Positions 7,304 through 16,365 of a stretch of DNA of 64,000 nucleotides are shown here, one piece after another. Positions within the stretch are counted from its first letter, which is position 1. Each line of letters opens with the position of its first letter. The DNA is from Nannocystis sp. RBIL2 (GTDB lineage Bacteria > Myxococcota_A > Polyangia > Nannocystales > Nannocystaceae). Both the position numbers and the translations under genes were made by a program. Under the pieces are notes generated by a model. It worked only from the letters and a program-made list of their open reading frames with translations. It made no database searches and had not been told where the DNA came from. The stretch spans positions 3,952,001 through 4,016,000 of the forward strand of contig NZ_JAPNJW010000001.1 in assembly GCF_026626745.1 (NCBI RefSeq), written 5' to 3'.

Positions 7304-9016
7304 GTGCCCGGCCTGCCCGTCTGGACCCGCCTCTGCCCTGTCGACGTCTTGCGTCACCCGGTCGTCGCCGGTGTCGCCGAGCTGCTGGCCGCGCCCGACA
7401 TCCAGGCCGCGCTGCACGAGGGTCAGCGGGCGGGCACCTACCCCGCCGAGGTAGTCGCCGCGCTGCGGCGGATCGGCGTCGCCAAGCTGTACACCGACGA
7501 GGCCGAGGTGTTCCATCTCTGCGGCCTCAACGCGATCGCGGCGGCCGTCGACGGCTCGCTGGCGATCACCCTCGGCGTCAACGCCCTGGCGCTGCTGCCC
7601 GTCCACCTCGGCGCCGGCCCCGAGCTGCGCGCTCGAGTTTTTAGGAAAATCAACGACGGCGCGTTCGCGGCGATGCTGCTGACCGAGCTCGACCACGGCT
7701 CGAACCTGCTGCGCAACGAGGCCGCCGCGAGCCCCCATCCGGACGGCGGCTATCGCCTCAGCGGCGAGAAGCACCTGATCAACGGCGCCACCCACCACGA
7801 CGTCCTGGTCGCGCTGATGCGGACCGCCCGCGGCGGCGCGGTCGCGTTCGGCGACTTCTCGGTGTTCTGCGTCGACCGCGACGACAGCGTCGAGGCCCTG
7901 CCGCGCTGGTCGACCTTGCCGGCGCGCGCGGCCGACATCGCCGGGGTCCGGTTCCACGGCACACATGTCCCCGAGGACAACCTCGTCGGCAAGCTCGGCG
8001 ACGGCTTCAGCCTGGTCCAGCGCACCCTCACCCTGTCGCGCGGCGGGATCAGCGGGCTCGCGTCCGGCAGCGCCTCGGGGGCGCTGGCGCTGGCGCTGGC
8101 CTACGCGCACACCCGCGACGTCTACGGCGCGCCGATCGTCGGCCTCGACGCGATCGCCGACCACCTGGTCGCCCACGCCGAGCTCGACCTCGTCACCGCG
8201 GCGATGGCGGTCAAGGCGGCGGTCGCTGCCAACGCGCTCGGCATCGGCGCCGCCATCTACACCGCCGCGGCCAAGCTGGCCTGCTGCGCCCTCGCCGAGG
8301 AGGCGGTCGAACAGGGCCGGCGGGTCGTCTCGAGCCGCGCGCTGCTGGCCGATCGGCCCTACGAAAAATTCGTCCGCGACGTCACCCTCTACGGCGTGTT
8401 CGACGGCACCAGCCACTTGATGCTGACCGACCTCAGCCTGCGCCTGCCGCAGATCGTCAAGGTCCGCGACGACGTCGAGCCGACGCTGCCGCGCGTGGCC
8501 GCGATGTTCGCCGCGCCCCCGCGCTCGCTGGCGGCCCTCGGCGACGCGCGGGCGCCCGTGCGCCACCTCGACCTCCCGGCCCACGCGCGCGCCCTCGACG
8601 CGATCGACGGCGGCGTCGGCTTCACCGCCTTCGTCGCCCTCGCCGACGCCCTCGTCGCCCTCGGCCGCGGCCTGCGCGGGCACAAGGCGTGGAACGACCA
8701 GGGCGTCCGCTTCGCCCTCGCCGAGGCGCTCGCCTGGCTCGAGTGCGCGTTCGCTACGGTCGAGCTGGCCGACCCGGCCCGCCGCGCCGCCGTCGGCGCG
8801 CCCGCCTGGTCCTCGGGACAGGCTGTCTCTCCGGACATCCTCGTCGGCGCCCTCGCGGGGCTCGGCCTGCGCGCCCGCGCTCGCCTGCTGGAGGTCGCCG
8901 CGGTCGCAGGCTTGCCTGTCCCTGCGGACATGTCCGAGGTCGAGCGCGACCTCGTCGCCGCCCGCACCGCCGCCCGCCCCGGCGCCCGCGCGTGGGTGCG
9001 GGCGCAGGTGCCCTGA
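7304..9016 (+). CDS. Acyl-CoA dehydrogenase-like flavoprotein
   Basis: A 570-residue protein. An alpha domain with a helix-rich start (LLAAPDIQAALHEGQRAGTY) is followed by the middle beta domain (TELDHGSNLLRNEAAAS, YRLSGEKHLINGATH, VRFHGTHVPEDNLVG), and the C-terminal helical domain carries LSRGGISGLASGSA, YGAPIVGLDAIADHL and YGVFDGTSHLMLTDL, all in acyl-CoA dehydrogenase order. It is probably FAD-dependent; the substrate is unclear. The GTG at 7304 is chosen because upstream residues are Arg-rich and non-conserved. Two or three dispersed palindromes are embedded in frame (7976-7989, 8824-8837, 8927-8940). Confidence 0.82.
   Translation: MPGLPVWTRLCPVDVLRHPVVAGVAELLAAPDIQAALHEGQRAGTYPAEVVAALRRIGVAKLYTDEAEVFHLCGLNAIAAAVDGSLAITLGVNALALLPVHLGAGPELRARVFRKINDGAFAAMLLTELDHGSNLLRNEAAASPHPDGGYRLSGEKHLINGATHHDVLVALMRTARGGAVAFGDFSVFCVDRDDSVEALPRWSTLPARAADIAGVRFHGTHVPEDNLVGKLGDGFSLVQRTLTLSRGGISGLASGSASGALALALAYAHTRDVYGAPIVGLDAIADHLVAHAELDLVTAAMAVKAAVAANALGIGAAIYTAAAKLACCALAEEAVEQGRRVVSSRALLADRPYEKFVRDVTLYGVFDGTSHLMLTDLSLRLPQIVKVRDDVEPTLPRVAAMFAAPPRSLAALGDARAPVRHLDLPAHARALDAIDGGVGFTAFVALADALVALGRGLRGHKAWNDQGVRFALAEALAWLECAFATVELADPARRAAVGAPAWSSGQAVSPDILVGALAGLGLRARARLLEVAAVAGLPVPADMSEVERDLVAARTAARPGARAWVRAQVP
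8927..8940. repeat. In-frame dispersed palindrome
   Basis: TGTCC-CTGC-GGACA encodes part of PVPADMSEVE in the acyl-CoA dehydrogenase-like gene. Similar in-frame copies lie at 7976-7989 and 8824-8837. Confidence 0.55.
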
Positions 9017-9063
9017 CGCTCGCGAGATCGTCGCCGCCTCGTGGTAGCTTCGCCGCCGCGACG

Positions 9064-10002
9064 ATGACGCTGTCCTATCGACTCGAGCGCGAGCTGCCGA
9101 CCGACACCGCGATCGGCCAGCTGCAATTCTCCCCCGACGGCGAGCGGCTGGCGCTGCTCACGAGCGACAAGAACAACAGCGTGCGGCTGCTGCGGAGCCA
9201 GGACCTCGCGCCGGTGCCGGCGCCCCGCTTCATCCGCAACGACCTCGCCTTCGCCGGCGACGGCGCGCTGTTCGTCGCCGGCAAGACAGTCCACCGCCAC
9301 GAGCTCGGCGAGGCCGGCTCCGGCAAGCCGACCCTGGCGATCGAGGGCGAGAAGAAGGGCCTCACGCGCATCGCCGCGGCCCCCGACGGCCGCTGGCTCG
9401 CCCTGCACAAGCACCTCGACGTGCTCGAGCTGTGGTACGTCGGTGACCCGAACCCGACCAAGCGCGCCACGGTGCGGGCCAGCTCGCTCGTCGACCTCGG
9501 CTTCCGCCCCGACAGCGCCCAGCTGTGGTTCACCAGCCGCGTCTCGAGCCCGCTGTTCTTGCAGACGATCGACCTCGAGCCGGGCGGCTCGAACCTGCAG
9601 CCGACGCCGCAGCAGCCGCTGCCGTCGGTGTTCGTCTACAGCCCCGTGCGCGCCGCCCCGCGCGGCCTCGTCGCGGTGAGCGACAGCCTCGGCGACGTCG
9701 TGCTGCTCGAGTGGGGCACCTGGGCCGCGCGCCCGCTCGGCCTGCGCGCGCTGTGGGGCGAGCGCCTGCCCGAGGAGCTCGTCGTCGCGGCAGGCGGCGA
9801 CCACGTCGCCACAGTCACCCGCGACCCGGACAACCGCCTGCGCGTCCGCGCGGCCGCCCTGAACGGCGACGGCGAGCCGTTCACGTTCCGCCCGGAGGGG
9901 TCGGCCCCCGGCCTCGCCCTGGCCCTGACGGCTGACGGCGCCCGCCTGGCCGTCGCCACCCGGACCACCCCGAGCACGCTCTACCTGTTCTCTCGCACAT
10001 GA
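9064..10002 (+). CDS. WD40-like beta-propeller protein
   Basis: A 312-residue cytoplasmic protein without signal peptide. Repeated blades end in patterns such as LQFSPDGERLALLTSD, IAAAPDGRWLALHKHL, LGFRPDSAQLWFTS and LALTADGARLAVATRT, typical of WD40/YVTN-type propellers with about six blades. It likely serves as a binding platform; no partner can be named from the context. The ATG at 9064 follows TAGCTT by 13 bases. It converges with the MocR-type regulator across a pair of perfect palindromes. Confidence 0.75.
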   Translation: MTLSYRLERELPTDTAIGQLQFSPDGERLALLTSDKNNSVRLLRSQDLAPVPAPRFIRNDLAFAGDGALFVAGKTVHRHELGEAGSGKPTLAIEGEKKGLTRIAAAPDGRWLALHKHLDVLELWYVGDPNPTKRATVRASSLVDLGFRPDSAQLWFTSRVSSPLFLQTIDLEPGGSNLQPTPQQPLPSVFVYSPVRAAPRGLVAVSDSLGDVVLLEWGTWAARPLGLRALWGERLPEELVVAAGGDHVATVTRDPDNRLRVRAAALNGDGEPFTFRPEGSAPGLALALTADGARLAVATRTTPSTLYLFSRT

Positions 10003-10010
10003 ACCCAAGG

Positions 10011-10062
10011 GCATGTCCGTACGGACATGCTCCAATGCATCGACATGTCTTTTTAGACATGT
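10011..10062. repeat. Two perfect 20-bp palindromes, convergent junction
   Basis: At 10011-10030: GCATGTCC-GTAC-GGACATGC. At 10043-10062: ACATGTCT-TTTT-AGACATGT. Both are perfect. They lie between the stops of two convergent genes. Confidence 0.85.
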
Positions 10063-10075
10063 GAATCTTTAAAAT

Positions 10076-11521
10076 TCACCCGAGCTCGGGCCCGGGCCGC
10101 TCGGCGACCTCGCGGGCGAGCCGGCCGAGCGTGCGGACCGCGTGGGCCAGCAGGTCGGACCACGGGTAGCCGCAGCTCATGCGGATGCAGTTGGCGAACC
10201 GCGGCTTGGCCGAGAAGATCGGCCCGGGGGCGATGCTGATGCTGTGGGCCAGGGCGCGGGCGTGCAGCTCGAGCGCCGACGTCCCGGGCGGCAGCTCGAC
10301 CCACAGCACGAAGCCGCCGGCCGGGCGCGACACCCGGGTGCCGGCGGGGAAGTGCTCGGCGATCGCGGCGCTGACCTGCTCGACCTGGGCCTGCAGCTTG
10401 CGCCGCATCGCCCGCAGGTGGTGCTCGTAGCCGCCGTTCTCGACGAAGTCGGCGATCGCCAGCTGCGGCAGCGTCGGCGTCGCCACGCTGTTGGCGAACT
10501 TGAGCTGCTCGACCTGGTCGCGGAACCGGCCCGGCATCACGTAGCCGACGCGGTAGCCGGGCGCCAGCGTCTTGGTGAACGACGAGCACAGCATCACCAG
10601 GCCGGCCTCGTCGAACGCCTTGGCCGGGCGCGGCATGGCCTGGCCGAAGTACAGCTCGCCGTAGATGTCGTCCTCGATCAGCGGGATGTCGCGGCGCGCC
10701 AGCATCTCGACCAGGCGCTGCTTGGCCGCGTCGCTCATCGACGCCCCGAGCGGCTGGCTGACCACCGGCAGGGTCAGCACCGCCTTGATCTTGTGCAGCG
10801 CGATCGCCTCCTCGAGCGCGTCGAGGTCCATCCCGGTGCTCGGCTGGCACGGGATCTCGAGCGCGCGGATCCGCAGGCCCTCGATCAGCTGCAGCAGGCC
10901 GAAGTACAGCGGGCTCTCGATCGCCACCGTGTCGCCCGGCTGGGCCACCACGCGCAGGCACAGGCCCAGCGCCTCCATCGCCCCCACGGTCGTCACCACG
11001 TCGTCGGCGGTGACGGTGCAGCCGCGTTCGACCGCGCGGCGGGCGATCTGTCGCCGCAGCGCGGGGCAGCCCGGCGGCGGGTCGTACGACACCCCGACGG
11101 CCCCGGAGGCGCGGGCGATCCGCGCCAGGGTGGCGTTGAGGCGGTCGGTCGGCAGCAGCTCCGGGCTCGGCGTGGCCGCCCCGAACGGCACGATGTGCGG
11201 GTCGCGGGTAGCCCCGTAGACCTTGGCCACCAGGCTCGCCACGGACACCTTCGAGGCTGTGGTCGACGTCCGCGGCGCTCGCGGCTCGGGCAGCGCGGCG
11301 CAGCGGCGGCGCACGTAGTGGCCCGACTGCGGCCGCGCCTCGATGAGGCCGCTGCCCTCGAGGTGCTGGTAGGCCTGGATCACCGTCGACACGCTGACGC
11401 CCTGCTGCTTGCTCAGGCGCCGCACCGACGGCACGCGGTCGCCCGGGCGCAGCGCCCCGCGCTCGATCAGCCCCGCCACGTGGGCGGCCACCCGCTCGTA
11501 GAGCAACGCCTGCGCGTCCAC
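10076..11521 (-). CDS. MocR-family regulator (GntR-aminotransferase fusion)
   Basis: A 481-residue protein. Residues ~5-72 form a GntR winged helix (LIERGALRPGDRVPSVRRLS, VSVSTVIQAYQHLEGSGLIE). Residues ~110-470 are a fold-type I aminotransferase domain with the PLP lysine in SSFTKTLAPGYRVGYV (~315) and IEDDIYGELYF. MocR proteins are PLP-sensing transcription factors that usually control a divergent neighbour; here that is an EamA exporter 150 bp away. The GTG start sits six bases after TAGGCT with no Shine-Dalgarno, so transcription may be leaderless. Confidence 0.92.
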   Translation of the reverse strand: MDAQALLYERVAAHVAGLIERGALRPGDRVPSVRRLSKQQGVSVSTVIQAYQHLEGSGLIEARPQSGHYVRRRCAALPEPRAPRTSTTASKVSVASLVAKVYGATRDPHIVPFGAATPSPELLPTDRLNATLARIARASGAVGVSYDPPPGCPALRRQIARRAVERGCTVTADDVVTTVGAMEALGLCLRVVAQPGDTVAIESPLYFGLLQLIEGLRIRALEIPCQPSTGMDLDALEEAIALHKIKAVLTLPVVSQPLGASMSDAAKQRLVEMLARRDIPLIEDDIYGELYFGQAMPRPAKAFDEAGLVMLCSSFTKTLAPGYRVGYVMPGRFRDQVEQLKFANSVATPTLPQLAIADFVENGGYEHHLRAMRRKLQAQVEQVSAAIAEHFPAGTRVSRPAGGFVLWVELPPGTSALELHARALAHSISIAPGPIFSAKPRFANCIRMSCGYPWSDLLAHAVRTLGRLAREVAERPGPELG

Positions 11522-11527
11522 GACACC

Positions 11528-11533
11528 AGCCTA
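11528..11533 (-). promoter_or_regulatory. -10 box of leaderless MocR gene
   Basis: TAGGCT on the minus strand, six-base spacer to GTG at 11521. Confidence 0.55.
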
Positions 11534-11605
11534 CCTCGCCGCGAGGGGTGCGACCAGCACAGCCCGGGGGAGGCGCCACCGGCACAGTTGCAGGGAGCGG
11601 GAACT

Positions 11606-11615
11606 GTACCGGTAC
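11606..11615. promoter_or_regulatory. Candidate MocR operator
   Basis: The perfect palindrome GTACCGGTAC lies midway between the MocR and EamA starts, with a partial direct copy (CTGTTACGGT) ~20 bases downstream. Placement suggests that MocR binds here. Confidence 0.4.
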
Positions 11616-11670
11616 GATTGCGGTCTTTCTGCATCTGTTACGGTCGGGTCGGCCGGCCCATGCTTGAGGC

Positions 11671-12615
11671 ATGGCTTCCTCTTCCGGCGTCTGGATCGCC
11701 CCGCCCGTGCGGATCGCCTGGGATCGGGCCGCCGCCGCCGCGGTCCGCCCCGCGCGCGCGAGGCCCCCGCTCATGATCGTCGCGGCGATGCTCGCGGTGT
11801 ACTTCCTGTGGGGCTCGACCTACCTGGCGATCCGCGTCGGCCTCGAGACGATCCCGCCGTTCTCGCTGGGGGCCGCGCGGTTCCTGATCGCCGGCGGCGG
11901 GCTCTACGCGGTGCTGCGCCTGCTCGGCGTCCGCCGGCCGACGGCGGCCGAGTGGCGCACCTCGTTCCTCACCGGCGCGCTGCTGTTCGTGGCCGGCAAC
12001 GGCTTCGTGGTGCTCGGCGAGCAGTGGGTCAGCTCCGGCCTGGTCGCGCTGGTGGTCGGGACCATGCCGCTGTGGGCGGCGCTGTTCGGGCGCGCCGCCG
12101 GGCAGCCGCCGACCACGCGCGAGTGGCTGGGCCTCGGCCTCGGCTTCCTCGGCGTCGCGGTCCTGCAGCTCGGCGGCGAGCTGGCCGGCGCCGGCTTCGG
12201 CGCGCTGCTGGTCCTGCTCGCGCCGGTGTGCTGGGCCCTCGGCGTCGTGCTCGGCCGCACGCGCCCGCTGCCGCCCGGGCCGATGGGCGCGGCCACTCAG
12301 ATGCTGGCCGGCGGCCTGATGATGGCCCTCGTCGCCGCGCTGCTGGGCGAGTCCCCGACTGTCCCTTCGGCCAGGTCGCTGGCCGCCGTGGCCCACCTGG
12401 TCGTCAGCGGCTCGCTGATCGGCTTCACCGCCTACGGCTACCTGCTGCGCCGCACCCGCCCTGCCGTCGCCAACAGCTACGCCTACGTCAACCCGGTGGT
12501 CGCCATCGTCCTCGGCGCCGCCCTGGCCGGCGAGCCGGTCGGCCCGATCACCTGGCTGGCGACCGCGGTGATCCTGTCCGGCGTGGTCGTGATCGGCCTC
12601 GGCGGCAAGCGCTGA
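11671..12615 (+). CDS. EamA/DMT-family exporter (YedA-like)
   Basis: A 314-residue inner-membrane protein with ten hydrophobic helices in two EamA repeats. Repeat 1 has LAVYFLWGSTYLAIRVGLET and ARFLIAGGGLYAVLRLLG. Repeat 2 ends with TAYGYLLRRTRPAVANSYAYVNPVVAIVLG split across helices 8-9, the YedA/RhaT-like signature. It probably exports a small amine, amino acid or drug; divergence from a PLP-dependent MocR regulator suggests an amino-compound substrate (inference). A CATGCT box lies six bases before the ATG. Confidence 0.9.
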   Translation: MASSSGVWIAPPVRIAWDRAAAAAVRPARARPPLMIVAAMLAVYFLWGSTYLAIRVGLETIPPFSLGAARFLIAGGGLYAVLRLLGVRRPTAAEWRTSFLTGALLFVAGNGFVVLGEQWVSSGLVALVVGTMPLWAALFGRAAGQPPTTREWLGLGLGFLGVAVLQLGGELAGAGFGALLVLLAPVCWALGVVLGRTRPLPPGPMGAATQMLAGGLMMALVAALLGESPTVPSARSLAAVAHLVVSGSLIGFTAYGYLLRRTRPAVANSYAYVNPVVAIVLGAALAGEPVGPITWLATAVILSGVVVIGLGGKR

Positions 12616-12626
12616 GCCTGTCCATT

Positions 12627-12676
12627 CGCGCATGTTCTTGAAGACATGCGCGTTCGACATGTCCCTCCGGACATGC
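12627..12676. repeat. Two palindromes, convergent junction
   Basis: At 12627-12652: arms CGCGCATGT and ACATGCGCG. At 12657-12676: ACATGTCC-CTCC-GGACATGC. They fill the gap between the EamA and lectin genes. Confidence 0.8.
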
Positions 12677-12685
12677 GCGAGGGAG

Positions 12686-13093
12686 TCAGACCCGCGGGCC
12701 GTCGTAGACCTGGACGCTCACGCGGATCTGGCCCGAGTTGTCCTCGTGGTTCGAGTCCCAATAATAAAAGCTGAGCGTGCCCTCGGTCAGGATCGTCATG
12801 CTCAGTTGGGTGCCGACGCCGAAGAAGGTGGCGCCGCCGTCGAGGCTGCCGACCAGCGCGCCGAACAGGAACGACTGCGCGCCGCGGCCGAACAGCCCGT
12901 AGTCGCCGCCCAGCGGGTTGCCGAGGCCGTTCGCGTTCGAGGTGCGGTCGGCCGCGCCGGCGCTCCACGTCTCGTCGGGGTCGACGTGGACCGTCAGCAG
13001 CTGCCCCGGCGACAGCGCGATCCCGGTGTCGAGCCCCGTCCCGCCCGAGATGCTGTGCGTCCTCGCGTCGACCGTGAAGTTGTTCTGCGCCAT
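12686..13093 (-). CDS. LecA (PA-IL)-like lectin
   Basis: A 135-residue beta-rich protein without classical signal peptide. It opens with FTVDARTHSISGG, then LDTGIALSPGQLLTVHVDPDETW, and ends with LSFYYWDSNHEDNSGQIRVS. The last segment matches the calcium and galactose site of LecA/PA-IL-type lectins (D, N and D-N-S residues). It is predicted to bind galactosides through Ca2+; such proteins occur in myxobacteria. The ATG at 13093 has a GGAGGG site nine bases upstream, so it is Shine-Dalgarno led, unlike many neighbours. Confidence 0.72.
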   Translation of the reverse strand: MAQNNFTVDARTHSISGGTGLDTGIALSPGQLLTVHVDPDETWSAGAADRTSNANGLGNPLGGDYGLFGRGAQSFLFGALVGSLDGGATFFGVGTQLSMTILTEGTLSFYYWDSNHEDNSGQIRVSVQVYDGPRV

Positions 13094-13327
13094 GAGCCCC
13101 GACCCTCCCGCGACCGCGGGCTGTGAACCGGGACCGTGCCAGCGTCAAGCGACGGCCTCCGCCGCCCACTGCGAACGACGAACTGCCGCTGCCGAAGCAC
13201 CCGCGAGCGGAGGCGCCCCACCTATCCTGGGGTGTGCGGGGTCGCCGTGGCGACGGCTTCGGCGCGCTGCCGCGCGAGCCTGCGACCTGTCCCGACGGCC
13301 AGGTCGCTGCTCACGCAGTCCGGGCGG

Positions 13328-14155
13328 TCACGCCGCCTCGTCCGCCAGCATCTGGAAGCTGCGGCGGGCCAGCTCGAAGTTGTCGTTGTCCCACGGGTGG
13401 AAGCTCGGGCGCAGGTACTCACGCAGCCCGCGGAGGAACACCCGGCGGATGATCGGCTCGCGCCGCTGCGTCGCCCGCAGCTGCCTGCCGATCTCGCGCA
13501 GCCCGAGGCCCTTCTCCTGGCGCAGCAGCATCGTCGCGCCGGCGAACCAGAACGCCCCGAGCAGCGTCGTCGCCAGCGCCATCCCGGCCATCCGCAGCGC
13601 GTAGCTCGGGTTGACCTGCTTCAGCACGTCGAAGGCCACCGCCTTGTGCTCGATCTCCTCGGCCGCGTGCCAGCGGAGCAGCCGCTGCATCTTCGGGTGC
13701 ACCATCTCGAGCGTGCCCTCGCTCGCCAGCGCCCCCTCGGCCATGATCGCGGTGTAGTGCTCGAGCGCCGCGGTCACCGACAGCCGCAGCGCCGGCGGGC
13801 TGATGCGCTCGATGAAGTCGAACGCGACCCGCTTGTACACGCGCAGGAACGTGTCGATGTCGTAGCCCTGGCCGCGCAGCGTCTCGAACACGCGCTCGTG
13901 CTCGTGCGCGTGGCGACCTTCTTGCCCGAAGAACCCGCGGATCTGCTCGCGCAGGCTCGGGTCCTCGATCTCGCTCATGTAGTGGCGGACCGCGCGGACG
14001 AAGAAGCGCTCGCCCATCGGGAAGATCAGGTGCAGCGCGTTGCCGATGGCCGTCGACACCGGCAGCCCCGCCATCCAGTAGCGCGGCATGTCGTCGAGGT
14101 CGAAGTCCAGCGCACGCGGCTTGATGGGTCCCAGGTCGGCGGGGGCGTGTGGCAT
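13328..14155 (-). CDS. Predicted metal-dependent hydrolase (COG3687/PF10118)
   Basis: A 275-residue protein. The family motifs FFGQEGRHAHEHERVFE, ALEHYTAIMAEGAL and WHAAEEIEHKAVAFDV hold spaced Glu/His residues that form the di-metal site expected of PF10118 helical proteins. A hydrophobic segment (MAGMALATTLLGAFWFAG) may anchor it to the membrane. The true substrate is unknown. The ATG at 14155 follows a GAGGAGG ribosome site. Upstream lies a textbook sigma70-type promoter whose spacer holds an inverted repeat, so the gene is probably repressed or induced by a dedicated regulator. Confidence 0.83.
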   Translation of the reverse strand: MPHAPADLGPIKPRALDFDLDDMPRYWMAGLPVSTAIGNALHLIFPMGERFFVRAVRHYMSEIEDPSLREQIRGFFGQEGRHAHEHERVFETLRGQGYDIDTFLRVYKRVAFDFIERISPPALRLSVTAALEHYTAIMAEGALASEGTLEMVHPKMQRLLRWHAAEEIEHKAVAFDVLKQVNPSYALRMAGMALATTLLGAFWFAGATMLLRQEKGLGLREIGRQLRATQRREPIIRRVFLRGLREYLRPSFHPWDNDNFELARRSFQMLADEAA

Positions 14156-14177
14156 CGAGAACCTCCTCTGTTCCCCG

Positions 14178-14209
14178 AGCCTACCGTCTATTGAATCAAA
14201 GTCAATAGA
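14178..14209 (-). promoter_or_regulatory. Sigma70-type promoter with embedded operator
   Basis: On the minus strand -35 TTGACT (14200-14205) and -10 TAGGCT (14178-14183) are 16 bases apart. An inverted repeat TCTATTGA-N7-TCAATAGA (14187-14209) covers the spacer and -35, which fits a repressor site. Confidence 0.65.
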
Positions 14210-14273
14210 TCCCTGAAAGCCTCTGGGGCGGGTGCTGTGGGCCACCAGCCTACGGCCGGGCGCGGGATCGCCC

Positions 14274-15656
14274 TCAGCGGTCGACGAAGTCGTGGACGAT
14301 CCACGGACTCGGGAGCAGCGACGGCTCCACGTGCGCCAGGTCGACGGTCGGGTCGACGAGCGGCTGCAGCGTGCGCCCGTTGAGCGACACCAGGGCGACG
14401 GCGCGGACCTCGATCGCCGCGTGGCCGCGGGCGCGCAGGTCGTCGGCGAGGAAGCGGGCGTACTGCAGGATCATCTCCGGCCGGCCGCTCATCTCCTCGC
14501 GCTGCCAGCCCGGCAGGCGACCGGCCAGATCGATCTTCCACGTCGCCCCGAGCTCCGGGTCGGTGGCGAAGAAGCGGACGTAGCCGTCCTTGTCGCGCAG
14601 CTTCATGCGCCAGGCGAACTTGTGGCCCTCCTCGGTCCACGCGACGTCGCCGGGGTACAGCCAGTGGCGCAGCGGGAACAGCAGCTGCCAGCCGACGTAG
14701 AGCGCCAGGGCCGCGAGCGTGACCCTTTGCGCGCGTCCGAGCCGCACCGGCGGCCCCGCGAGGATCGGCGCCGGCGACGGCGGCGCGCCGACGAACGCCG
14801 CCGCGCGGTTCCACAGGCGGCGCGGCCAGTCGGGCTCGAAGAAGATCGTCGTCGCCGCGATCATCACCCACGGGAAGATGCCGATCGAGAACACCGCGGT
14901 GTTGATCAGGTGGAAGCACAGCGCCAGGACGTACGCGATCACGCGGGTGCGTCGCCACAGCAGCGCCGGCACCACCAGCAGGTCGAACACCAGCCCGCCG
15001 TAGCTGAAGAAGTACGGCGCCCACCACTCGCGCAAGAGCCACCCGGCGACCGGCAGCTCCTCGCGCTGGACCAGCCACATCCGCATCGGCTCGCAGCGCA
15101 GCCAGTCGGGGTTCAGCTTGGCCAGCCCGGCGTAGAAGTACGGGATCCCGATCTGCGCCCGCACCAGCCACAGCGCCCACGCCGGGGCCGAATCGGCGCG
15201 CAGCTGCGGCCGCAACCACGCGTCGACCGCCAGCGCGCGGTGGGCCGGGACGAAGATCATCAGGAAGCTGATCAGCGCGATCAGATAGATGTGATTGAGG
15301 TACAGCGCCTGCTCGACCAGAAACACGTAGGAGATGCCGACGAAGAACACCGCGGCGGCCAGGCGGTAGCACAGGCCGATCGTGACGCACAGCGCCGCCA
15401 GGCCGAGCACGCCGAACACCACGTACATGCCGTCGCCGGCGAGCGGCCGCACCCACTCGAGGCCGAAGAACGTGAAGTGGAACTCGGGCGCGACGTAGTA
15501 CTCGCCGATGTCCGCCAGGTCGCTCCACACCTCGACGAACATCAGGAGGCCGAACAGGACGCGGAAGCACGCCAGCGAGGTGATGTCGACGGTGGCGAAC
15601 AGCCGGCGCGCCAGCGAGGCGCGCGGGGCGTCGAGCGTTGCAGCGGTGGTTGGCAT
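14274..15656 (-). CDS. HTTM-domain membrane protein (gamma-carboxylase-like)
   Basis: A 460-residue protein. Residues ~15-290 form the HTTM domain with multiple helices (LACFRVLFGLLMFVEVW, YFYAGLAKLNPDWL, FDLLVVPALLW, CFHLINTAVFSIGIFPW). The soluble tail contains HKFAWRMKLRDKDGYVRF and a C-terminal beta-like domain, the arrangement of vitamin K-dependent gamma-carboxylase homologues. The bacterial reaction is not established. A second, shorter HTTM protein lies 1.2 kb away on the other strand. The ATG at 15656 is seven bases after TATGCC. Confidence 0.88.
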   Translation of the reverse strand: MPTTAATLDAPRASLARRLFATVDITSLACFRVLFGLLMFVEVWSDLADIGEYYVAPEFHFTFFGLEWVRPLAGDGMYVVFGVLGLAALCVTIGLCYRLAAAVFFVGISYVFLVEQALYLNHIYLIALISFLMIFVPAHRALAVDAWLRPQLRADSAPAWALWLVRAQIGIPYFYAGLAKLNPDWLRCEPMRMWLVQREELPVAGWLLREWWAPYFFSYGGLVFDLLVVPALLWRRTRVIAYVLALCFHLINTAVFSIGIFPWVMIAATTIFFEPDWPRRLWNRAAAFVGAPPSPAPILAGPPVRLGRAQRVTLAALALYVGWQLLFPLRHWLYPGDVAWTEEGHKFAWRMKLRDKDGYVRFFATDPELGATWKIDLAGRLPGWQREEMSGRPEMILQYARFLADDLRARGHAAIEVRAVALVSLNGRTLQPLVDPTVDLAHVEPSLLPSPWIVHDFVDR

Positions 15657-15904
15657 GACCGGCGGCATAGCGCCGATCGCCGGCGATGCAGCCCGCCCGC
15701 TCCTCGCCCCTCCACGCGCACGCGCGGCCAAATGGCGTGCCGCGTGCCCGGGCCCGGCGGGGCCGCCACGCGAGCGGACGTCCGGTGAATGGCCGCTCGC
15801 CGGGTGCCATGATTCGCGACTGAGCTCGCTTGATGCCCCCCTCGACCCGACGCATAGACGCGTACCTGTCAGGCCCACGGACAATGGCGTGGAGGAGGAG
15901 TGAC

Positions 15905-16282
15905 ATGCGAATGAGAATCACCGAGTACACCTGGATTCATACGAGCATCTTGGCGCTCGCTACCGCGTTCGTGACGAGCGCGTGTGACGAGGCGGAGGCG
16001 ATCGACGAGGAGGATCTGGCCGTCGAATCGATCGATGAGGAGAAGCCCGAGTCGGGTCAGGTCGACGGCCAAACGGTCGACGAGCTGAAAGACGTCGACG
16101 CGGAGGCCGACGCCGACGAGGAGGTCAGCGCCGACGAGGAGCGGCGCCGCCACGGCGACGACGGCTGGGGTCGACGCCGCCGCCACGACGACGACGGCTG
16201 GGGCCGTCGCCGGCGTCACGACGACGACGGCTGGGGCCGTCGCCGCCGCCACGACGACGACGGCTGGGGCCGCCACTGGTAA
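15905..16282 (+). CDS. Lipoprotein with Asp/Trp/Arg tandem repeats
   Basis: A 125-residue lipoprotein. A GGAGGAG ribosome site precedes the ATG at 15905; the signal ends in AFVTSAC. The mature part is extremely acidic (EAEAIDEEDLAVESIDEEK, DADEEVSADEE) and ends with almost four 11-residue copies of HDDDGWGRRRR. Alternating acidic and basic blocks with one Trp per repeat may bind metal, polyphosphate or nucleic acid at the surface (inference). No homologue recognised. An upstream in-frame ATG at 15830 is less likely. Confidence 0.72.
   Translation: MRMRITEYTWIHTSILALATAFVTSACDEAEAIDEEDLAVESIDEEKPESGQVDGQTVDELKDVDAEADADEEVSADEERRRHGDDGWGRRRRHDDDGWGRRRRHDDDGWGRRRRHDDDGWGRHW
16151..16279 (+). 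repeat. 33-bp tandem repeat, 3.9 copies
   Basis: Units start at 16151, 16184, 16217 and 16250 and encode H-D-D-D-G-W-G-R-R-R-R. The copies are nearly identical, suggesting recent expansion. Confidence 0.85.
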
Positions 16283-16365
16283 GCCCCGCTCGACGGCCGA
16301 CCGCGCCGCAGCGACGGACACGTCGCGGGCGCGGCCGGCCGTCGCCGCGTCGCGAAAGTCCGCCC

